DNA of 64,000 nucleotides from Eonycteris spelaea (lineage: Eukaryota; Chordata; Mammalia; Chiroptera; Pteropodidae), in NCBI GenBank assembly GCA_003508835.1, contig PUFA01000284.1, positions 452,501 through 516,500 on the forward strand. The letters are read 5' to 3'. Position 1 is the stretch's first letter. Every line of letters begins with the position of its first letter. Made by a program: the position numbers and the translations under genes. The notes under the pieces were generated by a model. The model did not search any database and was not told the DNA's origin. It worked only from the letters and a program-made list of their open reading frames with translations. This document shows, piece after piece, positions 1 through 9,840 of the stretch.

Positions 1-548
1 TAAGAGGCCAGCTCCTGACAACTCATTAGCTGACCTGGGGAGAGAGTAATTTGAATGCTTTTGATAAAAATTTCAAGGCTTTTTTTAACTTAAATTACAA
101 TTTATGCACTTTTATAAATAGTATAATTTTTCTAAGTTGGGGAAAAACTAGCAAGAAGACTTCAAAAGCTATGGAAACAAAGTTTGTTTATCACATTTGG
201 TCTGTTGTATCCCCAGAACCAGGAATGAGAAATATGTTTAATTAGTGACTGCTAACTTGAGGCCAATCCCTATATGCATTTTTACAGGCTGTGTTTTTAC
301 AGGTTGGTATGATGTTCGATGAACTATAATCCTAAATCCTAAGATTTAGGATTGAAAATTAGAAGTCACTATAATTTACTATGTGTCTTAAGAATGTCTT
401 CTGAAACTACTTTCTCCATCAAAAGAAATTACTCAATTTACCCAAAGCAGCAAAATAATAAACTGAAATAAAAACTGAAATTTGGCTTACTTTTATTTTC
501 ATTGTTCTCATCATCGATCACAACATCCCCCACATAGAATTAGTCAAT
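1..548. other. Unassigned AT-rich DNA
   Basis: No gene or clear repeat is visible. A stretch near 195-235 (TATCCCCAGAACCAGGAATG) recalls the L2 3' end but is too short to call. A perfect 11-bp hairpin lies at 328-353. The small open frame at 51-245 shows no domain or composition bias suggesting coding. Confidence 0.6.
328..353. repeat. Perfect 11-bp inverted repeat, 4-nt loop
   Basis: AATCCTAAATC at 328-338 is followed by loop CTAA and its exact complement GATTTAGGATT at 343-353. It is directly visible. It could be a chance palindrome or the remnant of a small inverted-repeat element. No flanking duplication was seen. Confidence 0.85.
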
Positions 549-555
549 TCTCTCT

Positions 556-586
<31 letters not shown>

Positions 587-671
587 TCTCTCTCCTCTTT
601 CTCATCTCTCTCTCTCCCCCATCTCTTTCTCTCTCTCTCCACCCTCCCCCTCTACCCCCTTCTCACTCTCC
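549..671. repeat. (CT)n polypyrimidine tract
   Basis: About 120 bases of nearly pure C and T, starting as clean CT dinucleotides and degrading into CCT/CCCT runs. It is a simple repeat. The Ser/Leu-rich open frame crossing it (482-709) is a by-product of the dinucleotide and not a gene. Confidence 0.95.
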
Positions 672-1560
672 AGACCAAACTTCTCAGAACAAACTGTCAA
701 AGAATATGAAACAGAAGAATAGTTTTAAATATCACTGGAAGACATCTTAATTGCTTCAGAAGCCAATTCATTTGTCTCCTCCCTCCTCCAAAGTTTCCCT
801 TTGCTGTTGAGCTGTTCTATTTGTCATATTTCTTACTGTGTTCTGCAAGGCAAACCACAGAGATGGTTTATGTTATAGGCACATGAGACACTGGCCAAGG
901 ACTTATACATCAAAGGTAAGGGCTGAGAAACTTAATAAGGTATCAAAAGTGATCAGATATCAAGGTAGAGGAATTTTTTCCTAAACTGACTGGGATTCTT
1001 TGTTAAGACTAGACTGGGCAAACCAAAGATAGGACAAGGGCCAAATTTGAGGCCTAGTCAAAAAGAGGTCTCTGAGGACACTGGTTTGTCAAAGAGACTT
1101 TTCATCAGCCAACAGCACCTGAATAAAGCTTATCTAGTACACAAATTTTCTCAGTAAGGCACGTCACAGCCTTCTTGCACTTAGGAACATTAAAGAGTAC
1201 TTTAGCACTAGATTAGGGTGCTGCTTAAAGAGCAAAATCACCCACAAAAAGCACAAAAACGTGAACAGTGTGGCACTAATAGACCTAGAAAACGACCTTT
1301 GTTTACAGTATGAGAGCTGCAACAAGGAAGCAGAGTATCGCCCTGCTCTGTCTCAGAGAGGGGCTCTGTGTCCAGATACACCATCCCCTAACTCAGACAG
1401 GGCAGGAAGTTCAGCTCTCTGGATGTGGAGCAAGAGGGGCTCAGGGAGGTGGCCACACATTCTCCTCTGTGCTCTGTGTGATCTGTGAAGCCCTGAGAAA
1501 ATCTTTGGTTTGATGATTGTCAGCTGCAGTACCTCTTTGGGAATAAATGGTGATTCTGCT
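672..1560. other. Unassigned, locally GC-richer; possible old LTR remnant
   Basis: From about 1250 to 1500 the base composition is clearly less AT-rich than its surroundings. The block ends in GGGAATAAATGG, with AATAAA at about 1541, preceded by TGCAGTACCTCTTTGG; this layout recalls the R-U5 end of an LTR on the plus strand. I could not match it to a named family and see no terminal TG/CA pair or target duplication. Two overlapping small open frames (1261-1488 and 1310-1513) show no recognisable domain. Alternatives are unique DNA or an old element of unknown class. Confidence 0.3.
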
Positions 1561-2676
1561 AGTACTTTGTGGAAATTTAACAGAAAGAGTTTGTACTTAC
1601 TTTAGGTGTTTTAAATATTTTTTTTCTCGTCTCTTTTTGTAAATTTATAACAGGAAATCTCCTTATTGTTAATAAAATGATTTTAAAGTAGCATTTTAAT
1701 AAATATATGATATACTTACTAATCTTATTATCAATAAATATGCCTTCCCCTACATGATAAAAAGTTCATGTGTCATGAGAAGATATTTAAATGGTTACAC
1801 TAAATTAAGCTGTATAGGTATTTTAAATTTTAATAGAAAGTCACTATGTAGAAAAAATAATAGATTTTAGAAAAATTCACTTTTATGGAAAGTTTTCTAG
1901 GAGTTGCTTTATTAAAACATTTTTATATTTAGATATTCTCAGCACAAATTATTCATTTATCTCCATTCATTTATCTTTCGGGTCTGTATTTTAAAGTCTT
2001 CTATAATTACAATGGTATCATAGAGGTTTCTTCTGTTCATTATTGTGTTTATAAGTTTGCTTGAGTTACTTAACAGTCTTCAAATTTATCTAAGGAATTT
2101 TTTGGTTCTGTAAATTATGGGACAACAAATAGAGACTTTACTTATATCACATTCTCTGCTAAGTGGCATATTCTTTTTATTTCAAGTAGCAGCAGTCCAA
2201 GAATCTCACTTAATAACTGTAAATCAATTTTACAAAATAATATTAATGAACCAGGTACCAAGCTTCCAGATTTTTAGTTTGATGAGACTCAATTTCTATA
2301 AAGAAAATCTCTTAAATTTTTCATTTATGATTTTATACATTAATTTTGAATTTTTATTTTTAAATTAAATAATTTCTATATCAGTGTTTGCTTTTAATTT
2401 TAAATGAAGTATCATAATAATGATTCCAGATTAAGTTACATATACTTCTATAAAAAATTTTCCGATGATACAGAAACTATAAAGAAGAAACTGAAAACTA
2501 CCCATACAATGGTCACTGTTATTAACAGTCTAGTAACCATTATTTGCAATTACTAACCACTGTTACTAGCAATATTGCAATCAATATTCTCATAGGGTAA
2601 AGGGGGTAAAAGGAAAAAAAAAGAGGAAATATTCTCACACATCTTCACACCACTATATAAGCATTTCTGTGAAAAA
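1561..2676. other. Unassigned very AT-rich DNA
   Basis: Long runs of A and T with no gene. Parts near 1960-2100 loosely resemble old antisense L1, but I cannot support a call. Confidence 0.5.
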
Positions 2677-2710
2677 TATTACTATTATTATTATTACTAT
2701 TATTATTATT
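2677..2710. repeat. (ATT)n microsatellite
   Basis: Imperfect TTA/ATT trinucleotide array, interrupted by ACT units. Confidence 0.9.
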
Positions 2711-2724
2711 GCTGATCCAAGAAT

Positions 2725-2875
2725 ATGCATATTTTAAATTTTTATATTTTTGCCAGATTCCCTTCCAAAGCAGTTGTATCGATTTATAGTTCTACTAAAA
2801 TTGTACAAGACTATTGCTTTCCTATACTTTGTTAGCTTTGGATGTCATCAGTTTTTTTGATAATCCCCAAATTAA
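2725..2875 (-). mobile_element. Old L1-like antisense scrap
   Basis: The passage CCAGATTCCCTTCCAAAGCA, then a stretch reading like 'gttgtaccaatttacactcc' with substitutions, follows the antisense order seen in the last part of ORF2 in old L1 families. It is highly diverged. Sequence upstream at 2460-2600 may belong to the same insertion. The family is not assigned. Confidence 0.35.
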
Positions 2876-2879
2876 TAAC

Positions 2880-4554
2880 TAAAGAATATTATTTTCTTGC
2901 TCTTTTAATTTTCACTTAATTTTTTTAAGTGAAAGTAGAAAATTTCTCACTGTCTGAAGGTTAGGCAAGATGACTTTGGGACTAAACTCATAATGGATGC
3001 TCACTAAAAGTTTTTGAGAAAATGATTGTTTGGTTGTGTTCAAACTCTAGCTTTCATATAAATGCTTGAAGAGAAAAGAATGCTTAATTTTATTTTTCGT
3101 ATGTCTCCATGGAAAGAGAGTCAATATCCTCTATTCAAACTTCCAATCCCAAATCCAGGATCAGGTTTCAGTGTTTGTCAGCCTTGATATGTAGTGTTTA
3201 AAGTCTGATAACTTTACAGGCATTTCCTTTTTCTTTTGTTCTAGCCTCATATGAAGAGAAATTAAATTGTCACTGTCCTCCATGTTTTACATTCTATGTA
3301 CTTTTTAATGATAGCTACATTATTTTCATACTAATTCAATTACTAAAACATAAACTGGCAATGAGATAGCCAAATAATGAAAACTTAGCTTCAGTGAAAT
3401 CTTGCTTATTAAAAAAAAGTCACAAAAGAACAATATTCATAGAGATGTTTGGTTTCTTTCTTTATCAGAGCATTAGTATGAAAAACAGAGAACATAGTGT
3501 TCTCATTGTCACTATCCTATTCTTTAGCAGTTTAATGAAATTCACTTAGTATACACATTATTTCTAGACACAATCCACCAGAAACTTCAGGTACATAAAA
3601 AAGCCAACACACTTAAATTAGGCAGCGTACAAAGACCGACATTTTTGATTGTGCCTTGATCTAACATCCAGAAGTACATGAATGATTAGACAGTCAAAAT
3701 CAATAAAAATTCAAATACTTGATCCAAAGCACACCCATACATATCTGCACACACACTCATGTATACACATCATTAATGTAGTATTCCTGGAATAAATTTT
3801 AAACTAAAAAATTCCAAATTTTTTTTTGTCAATATGGTTAAAGCTATGATTTTGAAATAAATCTCAAGTTGACTTTTAGTAAAAGAAGAGATTAGAATTG
3901 TTTTTAATTTTAGAAAACAACTTAGAATTTCTTTTTGTAAGTGCCTTCCTAACATCTAGAACACTATTCAAGGAATTTTATTGAATTTCTTTTTGTTAAA
4001 TACATTTAAAAATTAGAATCATTATTTTTTTATGGGAAGCTATATTTCATTTTCTTTATATATATTTTGATACCCAGGAAAGAGTAGGTATTATTGAGAA
4101 ATCAAGGAGAATAATGGCTCCTTAATCAGTTGGCTTCCTTAATGGAATATATATTTTTGCTTCTCTTAAGTTTTTACTGATAATTAAAACCAGCAAATAA
4201 TAAAGAGTAGAGGCCACCAATATGACAGATATATATATAAAGTTAAAGTCAAATATTATGGGTCCTTTTTGCCTTTTGTGGTCCCTTTGTTTGGCTTTTT
4301 TGTGGCCTTTTTGTGGCCCTTTGTTTTGGTTGTTGTGGTTACAGCACTCTCTTACAGCTCTTCACTGGGACCATGTGCCTCCTTGGGGCATTCTTCATTT
4401 TTCTAAATATACTTTTAATAAATCTTTTCTAAATCTCAAAAAACAAATTAAAAGTCAAATGGGAGAAGAGGAAAACTATTTGTATCATTTACAAAAAGGT
4501 GTTGGAACTCTAAATATTTAAAGAAATTCTAGTCAATGCTTTGAAAATAGAAAA
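2880..4554. other. Unassigned AT-rich DNA
   Basis: No gene or confident repeat. A short AC-rich patch lies at 3730-3775. At 4257-4335 there is a visible array of related GT-rich words (TTTTTGTGGCC and variants), followed by AATAAA at about 4420. This could be a decayed element tail. The 99-codon open frame at 4222-4521 runs through this low-complexity patch and has no domain, so I do not call it a gene. Confidence 0.45.
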
Positions 4555-4594
4555 ATCGATTAGAAAAAATGGACAAAGAACATGAACAGAAATT

Positions 4595-4644
4595 CACACA
4601 CACATACACAAGCGCGCGCACACACACACACACAACAAACACAA
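4595..4644. repeat. (CA)n microsatellite with GC core
   Basis: CA dinucleotide run interrupted by AGCGCGCGCA. It lies within the L1-like segment. Confidence 0.92.
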
Positions 4645-5111
4645 AGGAATAATGAACACACTAAATGAGGTTTAACTTCACTATCAATAGAAATTACAAT
4701 GCCTTATTTCATCAATCAGATTAGAATAAAAATAATAATAAAACTGTTGGTTAGGCAGAGATCTATGGAATTATTTACATACTGTTGATAGAAGTCTAAT
4801 TTTCCATCTTTGTTGAGATTAATTTCACAAAATACTTCAAATGTTTTAAAGTATTCGCATTTAGCAGTTCTAGCAATTAGGACTAAAGAAATTTGTACAA
4901 AATTGGTTATTATAGTCAAGCTTATAAACACTGTGATATAAAATAAAAACACCTAAGTGTTTATTAATATGATTCTGGGTAATGAAGAAATCCTAAGCAG
5001 TTTTAAACAGTAAGATAAGTCTCATTTCACTGATATGAAAAGATAAATTCAAAATATAAGCTCCAGAACACCATGTATAGTATGATTGGTTTAATGTTAA
5101 AAAATACTTGC

Positions 5112-5183
5112 ATATGTGTGTGTGTGTATATATATATAGATATTATATTATATACATATATATGTATATAATATAATATATAT
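5112..5183. repeat. (TG)n(TA)n microsatellite
   Basis: TGTGTG run passing into TATATA and then ATATTATAT. It sits in the 3'-UTR-like part of the old L1, a common place for such arrays. Confidence 0.92.
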
Positions 5184-5290
5184 TCTTTTTTGTCTACATG
5201 TCTGTGATCTTTTATATGCATGAACATTTTCTATGAAAAAGTACAAGAAAGTGTTAATAGTGATTATGTCAGCCATGTGTCAGTTAATGT

Positions 5291-5629
5291 GACAAGGATT
5301 CTGAGAAAAAAAAATCTTAAATTTTTATTTAATATCCTCCAAATTTTATGAGTTTTGAGCTGAGTACTATTGCCTTTGAAATAAAATCTCCTATTTAAAA
5401 AAATAATTTTATTATAATAAAAAAATAAATAATCACTTGCTCTACTCCAACCTCATTATTGTCAAAGTGTCTTATTCCACCTTTACTAGGCCATAACTAA
5501 AAGAATATACCTAATCCTTTAACTTATAACATATTGGTTCTCTTTCTTTATAGAATTATATCAAATTATGATCATCTCTATTCAAGAAAAAGTATTTTAA
5601 AATGTGAGCTTTCACAAGTCCTGATCATT
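5291..5629. other. Unassigned AT-rich DNA
   Basis: No gene or recognisable repeat between the L1 tail and the CR1/L3 relic. Confidence 0.5.
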
Positions 5630-6415
5630 TTCTTCTCCAGGTTAGATGAGCCAAATTTCTTAAATACTTTGACTTCCAATCTCTTCAGAATTCTAGCCAC
5701 CCTCTAGGTACAATCCACCTTTTCAGCAATTCTTAAATGCAGCCTACAGAACTGAGTACAATATTTAAGACATGATCTGAGTAGTGCAGATTATAGTGAA
5801 ACTATTACCACCCTTGAACTTGACTCTCTACCTCTATTAATGCAGTTTAAGAATGCATTAACTTTTTAAAGCATCCATTAACACCATATTCGCTCATATT
5901 GAGCAGGTAGTCAAATAAAACCACAGGAATTTTGCCATAAATTTCCCTATGCTGTAATTGTGCAATAAATAAGAGTTTACAACAACCTAGTAAAATTTTA
6001 TTTTATTTGTTTCAGCCCATAGTTCCTACCTGAAAAGACTGTTTTTTTTTTTTTTTCAGGCATGTACCTATCATCTAAACCAGTAGCCACCCTTTCTAGC
6101 TTTGCATTACTTGCAAAAGTGTTAAGTATTTCTTCTTTCAGCTCAAACTGCTGAAGAAAAGAGAGCAAGAGGAGAATCTCAGTTTCAGAAATCTCCAGAG
6201 TTTGCCATCAATCCATTACTACTCTTGGGATAGTTGTTCCATCAGTTTTGAATTAGTAGATTGCTCATGTTTTCTTGTTCTTAAGCATATTAAGAGAATG
6301 AATCATCATGACATGTGTTGCACAAATATAGATAAGCATTTCTGTGGCCTTTCTCAGCAATCATTTTACAATTTGTATACATAATATACTATATATATAA
6401 TAATATCTACAGAGG
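5630..6415 (-). mobile_element. CR1/L3 LINE relic, antisense, reverse-transcriptase region to 3' part
   Basis: The plus strand reads as the complement of a CR1-clade LINE over almost 800 bases. In order it shows TCTTCTCCAGGTTAGATGAG, CAGAACTGAGTACAATATTT, GATCTGAGTAGTGCAGATTA and TTTCAGCCCATAGTTCCTAC. Then come the complement of the reverse-transcriptase FADD site at 6098-6118, CATCAATCCATTACTACTCT, and ATAATATCTACAGAGG at the end. Read on the minus strand, the FADDTKL-type motif has decayed to FASNAKL, so both catalytic aspartates of the pair are lost. A T-rich expansion at about 6043-6057 interrupts it. CR1/L3 elements stopped moving before placental mammals diversified, so this is one of the oldest pieces here. 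Assignment as L3 versus another CR1 subfamily is uncertain. Confidence 0.75.
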
Positions 6416-6610
6416 AGTAGAATACAGCACAACTTAGGCTGTCTTTTAGAAATATAAAACGTTGAGTTGGTGGACCTGAACTTCTCAACTCCTATTGTGT
6501 ACATCATTACAATGACATATGTATTGTCTTCTCAATTGTATCTAGATGAATCAATTTTAATTGTATGTCTCTCATGTTTAAAGTTTCTGAGAAACAATCT
6601 TTTATGTGAT
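6416..6610. other. Unassigned DNA
   Basis: Nothing recognisable between the CR1/L3 relic and the MIR. Confidence 0.5.
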
Positions 6611-6739
6611 GCATAGTGGCATGTAGTAGTTTAAAGCACAGACCCTAGGACCAAAGTTGCTTGGGTTTAAAAATCAGTTTCACCACTTAATATTATGTAA
6701 TCTTTGAGTGAATTATTCAAATATGCTGTGCCTTTATAG
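6611..6739 (+). mobile_element. MIR SINE, 5' part (split by a DNA transposon)
   Basis: GCATAGTGGCATGTAGTAGT followed by TTAAAGCACAGACCCTAGGA, TTGGGTTTAAAAATCAG and CACCACTTA follows MIR from its tRNA-derived head into the core. The match stops exactly at a TA dinucleotide where the Tigger-type element begins, and resumes after it at 7114. Confidence 0.75.
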
Positions 6740-6741
6740 TA

Positions 6742-7111
6742 CAGTTGACTCTTGAGATAAGAAACACCAATCCCCACCCAGTTGGAAAATTCACTTATAA
6801 CTTTTGACTCCCCAAACGAGTCTCTCAATAGCCATTGGGAATTACTTTGGGGACCCCTGTGGATACTAAAATACTTGAATGCTCAAGTCCCTTATATAAA
6901 ATGGCATAGAACAATGCATATAGTCAGCCTTCCACATCTGCAGATTCTCAACTATGGATAGAAATACTGGTTTTGATGTGTGGTTCATTGAATCCATGGT
7001 TACAAAACCGAAAGATACAGAGGGCTGATGTATATTTGATGAAAAAAAAAAAAAAACCCACATCGAAGTGGATCTGTGCAGTTCAAACCCATGTTGTTCA
7101 AAGGTTAACTG
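6742..7111. mobile_element. Nested Tigger/MER2-type DNA transposon cluster
   Basis: The outer ends are inverted repeats: CAGTTGACTCTTGA at 6742, and GGTTAACTG ending at 7111, whose complement reads CAGTTAACCTTTGAACAAC. Both are flanked by TA (6740-6741 and 7112-7113), the mariner/Tigger target duplication. TTCACTTATAACTTTTGACT after the left end and TGTGCAGTTCAAACCC before the right end match the MER2/Tigger subterminal sequence. The middle (about 6836-7040) is a different Tigger-type sequence: GACCCCTGTGGATACTAAAA, CAAGTCCCTTATATAAAATG, and a pair of facing ends near 6925 (AGTCAGCCTTCCACATCTGC) and 7025 (AGAGGGCTGATG). So at least one element inserted into another. There is no transposase coding capacity. 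Confidence 0.75.
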
Positions 7112-7113
7112 TA

Positions 7114-7183
7114 TCTTTCTCTCAAAGGGATTGAGTTAATGTGTATAAAGCTCTAGGTAAGTATAACCACTGATAATAAAGCA
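7114..7183 (+). mobile_element. MIR SINE, 3' part
   Basis: CTCAAAGGGATTGAGTTAATG, then TATAAAGCTCTAGGTAAGTA, continues the MIR interrupted at 6739. Head and tail join in the right order if the 370-bp transposon and one TA copy are removed. Confidence 0.65.
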
Positions 7184-7964
7184 ACAATTCTGACATATGG
7201 TGATTTTCCTTGAATTACCTTGTTCTATGTCTTATAAAAGATGATGTATTACTATCTCCTAAGACTTATATAACATACTTCTACAGTTCAATACTTCTAT
7301 CCATTCACTGAAATAGTATATAAATATTTGTCATTATCAAATTACTTACTATAAAGCTGAAATGATTGCTGGCCTACTCTTGTAAGGGCTCATAAGAAAT
7401 TATAAGTCCATTGTCTGGGACGCTGAACATTCAGGGGTCAGGTGGAAACTTGTGCCCCCTCCCACATACTTTCTACAATTTCTGCCATGCTACTTCATAT
7501 CACTGATACCAGTACAACTCAGGACCAGAAAATAAGGCAAGTGTCAGATTCCTCCAGTGTAGTTGATAGCCTCCCTGTAGTACTATTTCCCCAGCAGACT
7601 GTCTCTGGACACTATTCTCTAACACACCTTCTTACCTGACCCAAGTTTCATGGCCTCTGGTCTTTGCTTTTGGCCACCCCACTCCAGATATTTGGCAATT
7701 CTAAGAGTTCTTTTATTTCCAAATTATCTTACCTGAGACACAGACTTCCTGTTTTCTTCTGTCCCTTTCTCAAAATCCTGAAAATCCCTTTATTTCACAT
7801 CAAAACTAAGACCAGCTAGCTCAAATTTGAACATATCATTCCTTAGGAAGGCTAGCTGAACTTAGACCAGAGTGGAAACAATGTATCAGGAAAAGGCTTT
7901 TTCTGACCCTTAGGGAATAGACAAAAAGATGAAAAATGTAATAGATGTTACTCTGACAATGATA
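7184..7964. other. Unassigned, partly GC-richer unique DNA
   Basis: No repeat is recognised. The part from about 7440 to 7790 is C-rich on the plus strand and free of obvious repeats. Small frames there (7442-7639) show no domain. Confidence 0.5.
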
Positions 7965-8135
7965 ACCATTACTACATTTATTCATCAAATAATTACTCAG
8001 CAGTAAACACCAGAATCGATGGTAGAAACACACAGCTAAATAAAATTTAGTGTCAATTCTCAAGGAAATTAAATAGAAAGAAGGAGATGCGACAATTAAT
8101 GATAAAATTACAGTGTGAAAATACCATAAAAGCAA
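7965..8135 (-). mobile_element. L2 LINE fragment, antisense
   Basis: TACATTTATTCATCAAATAATTACTCAGCAG, followed by an A-rich run with AATTCTCAAGGAAATTAAAT, is the order expected of the antisense L2 3' region: the complement of the 'gtaggtgctcaataaat' tail, then the internal part. It is strongly diverged. Confidence 0.45.
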
Positions 8136-8267
8136 AGATGATAAATTCATAATTGCACAAAATTATGTGTGTAGTTTCTGTCAAAATTATCTTTATTTAT
8201 AGAATCAAATGTCTTGATTCTGGGGTCGACAGACAAATCAATTCAGAAAAACCAGACCTATCCTCTA

Positions 8268-8447
8268 GTGTAAAGCCCTGCTCCTCAGAGTATTATCTAT
8301 CCAGGTCAAGAGCATCTGAATCATCTGGGATTATATCAGAAATGCAAAGTCTCAGGCCTCACCCCAGACCTAATGAATCAAAATCAGAATGTTATGTATA
8401 ATCCTCAGTGATTCATGAACACATTAAAATAATTGAGAAGCACTGTT
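8268..8447 (-). mobile_element. MER5-type hAT (Charlie) element
   Basis: GTGTAAAGCCCTGCTCCTCA, then GCATCTGAATCATCTGGGAT, ATCAGAAATGCAAAGTCTCA, GGCCTCACCCCAGACCTAAT, and TTGAGAAGCACTG at the end. This is the near-palindromic MER5A layout with both ends present. It is non-autonomous with no coding capacity. The strand is tentative because the family is internally symmetric. Confidence 0.75.
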
Positions 8448-8514
8448 TTAAAATACATCTTGGGCTGAAGAAACAATGGCTAGCTCCAATCTAAACATAC
8501 TACAAGAAAGTGAG

Positions 8515-8605
8515 TTAGTAGCTCTTTGGGGATAGGGAAGATGCTCATCTAATGCATAGCATATAACAGGTATTCAATATATGTGTTTGTTGACTGAGAT
8601 GTGAA
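8515..8605 (+). mobile_element. L2 3'-end fragment
   Basis: GCATAGCATATAACAGGTATTCAATATATGTGTTTGTTGACTGAGATG follows the L2 terminus (usual form: gcacatagtaggtgctcaataaatgtttgttgaatga) with scattered substitutions. Confidence 0.55.
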
Positions 8606-9050
8606 TAACTAAAGGGATAAATAAAACGTTAATAGCAATATATTAATTTTTTTGAGCTTGTAAGAGGAGAGAGTGAAATGACAAAAGAAACGTAACCTAG
8701 CATGTTAAATTAGTCATTTTAAATAATACTTTGAGTATTGTCAATTAAATTAAGGGAAAATAAACATAAAAGCAGAAGGCATTCCAGTGCTGTCAATTTG
8801 AATTTGAATTTCACTTAGCTCTAGTTTTTAGTGCTAGAAAACTAATAATTTTAGTAACATTTTCAGGGTTTTCAGGTTTTATTACCTGAAAATGTTTATA
8901 TTTAAATATTTTTTAAAAATATGTTTATGTTTGAATAAGAGTTGGTTATTGCTAATTTCCTAGTCATATAACTCAGCAGTATGGAATTTAAAGTGTCAGA
9001 ATAATAACAAACACTATTTGTTCTAACATTATGTATCACAAGTACATACA
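8606..9050. other. Unassigned AT-rich DNA with a 12-bp hairpin
   Basis: Contains a perfect inverted repeat: AACATTTTCAGG at 8856-8867 and CCTGAAAATGTT at 8885-8896, 17-nt spacer. It also has a triple AATTTG word at about 8800-8816. No gene. Confidence 0.6.
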
Positions 9051-9262
9051 GTCTATAGCCATGCTACCCTGAACAAGCCCAATCCCGGCTGACCTCAGAA
9101 GCTAAGCAGGGTTGGTCCTGGTTAGTACTTGGATGAGAGACCACCTAGGAAGACCAGGTTCTGTAGGTGTAAAAAAATTTTTTTAAATGTAAACTGACAA
9201 GGTTCTTGCAATCTGTGAGGTCAAATAAAGTTTGTCTCACCAAAAAAATAAATTAAAAAAAA
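9051..9262 (+). mobile_element. 5S rRNA-derived SINE
   Basis: Bases 9051-9170 align with vertebrate 5S rRNA over its whole 120-nt length, from GTCTATAGCCATGCTACCC to GGTTCTGTAGGTGT. The internal Pol III promoter is still readable: AAGCTAAGCAGGGT at 9099-9112 (A-box region) and GGTTAGTACTTGGATGAGAG at 9120-9139 (C box). A non-5S body follows (AAACTGACAAGGTTCTTGCA...TTTGTCTCACC), then an A-rich tail to about 9262. A diverged target duplication is plausible (AAGTACATAC at about 9040, AAGTACACAT at about 9272). A 5S head plus unrelated body plus A tail is the structure of 5S-derived SINEs known from fruit bats. A chimeric 5S pseudogene is the alternative. A run of seven T at 9178-9184 would stop Pol III early, so this copy is probably silent. 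Confidence 0.7.
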
Positions 9263-9840
9263 ACTTTATATAAGTACACATGCATTAGAGAGCCATAAAA
9301 TCCCAAAGAGCCACATTGAATTGATAAATGCTAAAAAGAGGGACAATTTAATTCCCAGGGGGATGAAAGCATAAGTTTTTATTATTTTATATGCTAAAAA
9401 ATAGAATGAGAAAATATAAATCTTTTGCTAAAGAAGAAAAATGCTTCCAGAAAACTTCAGGGAAACTTTTAGAATTGCTTAATTCTAATTAAATGAATAT
9501 AACTTACATTGGCTATTGAAACTCTAATTTTATTTGCTTGTTAGTATGAACATAGCAACTAAATCCCTAGACAAAGATTATTCCACATCCTCAAAATACA
9601 AAATATTTTAAAATTTTCTCAAATATAAATGTTTACCTGTACCACAAATCAGTTAAATCATGTCTCGCATTTCACAGCAGCATGAAAATGGCCAGAACAC
9701 TTGATATAATCATCCTCATAAACATCTCAGAGTAGGAATATTACATACCCTATATATTAATAGCAGATATAAATGTATTTCTAGTTCGTTAGCAGTCTAA
9801 TATATTATAAATGATCCTCAGTGGCACCTGCACCCTTAAA
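9263..9840. other. Unassigned AT-rich DNA
   Basis: No gene or repeat recognised. Confidence 0.5.

Larger units (their letters stand above)
4555..5290 (+). mobile_element. Old L1 3' segment with 3' UTR
   Basis: The order of recognisable pieces matches the end of an old L1 on the plus strand. ATGGACAAAGAACATGAACA appears at about 4569, then a TTAACTTCACTAT...ATCAGATTAG block, and TTTCACAAAATACTTCAAAT at about 4824. A 3'-UTR-like stretch follows with the usual internal TG/TA repeat and GTTAATAGTGATTATGTC near 5255. A (CA)n array sits near the 5' side and a (TG)n(TA)n array inside the tail. Many substitutions and indels exclude coding ability. The family is probably an old L1M type; the name is uncertain. 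Confidence 0.6.

Noticed and set aside
482..709. Ser/Leu-rich small protein
   Set aside because: Produced by translation of a CT dinucleotide tract.
7836..8150. 104-codon minus-strand open frame
   Set aside because: Overlaps an antisense L2 remnant and shows no domain.
9051..9170. Functional 5S rRNA gene
   Set aside because: Many substitutions, fused to a foreign body with an A tail; a SINE head and not a gene.
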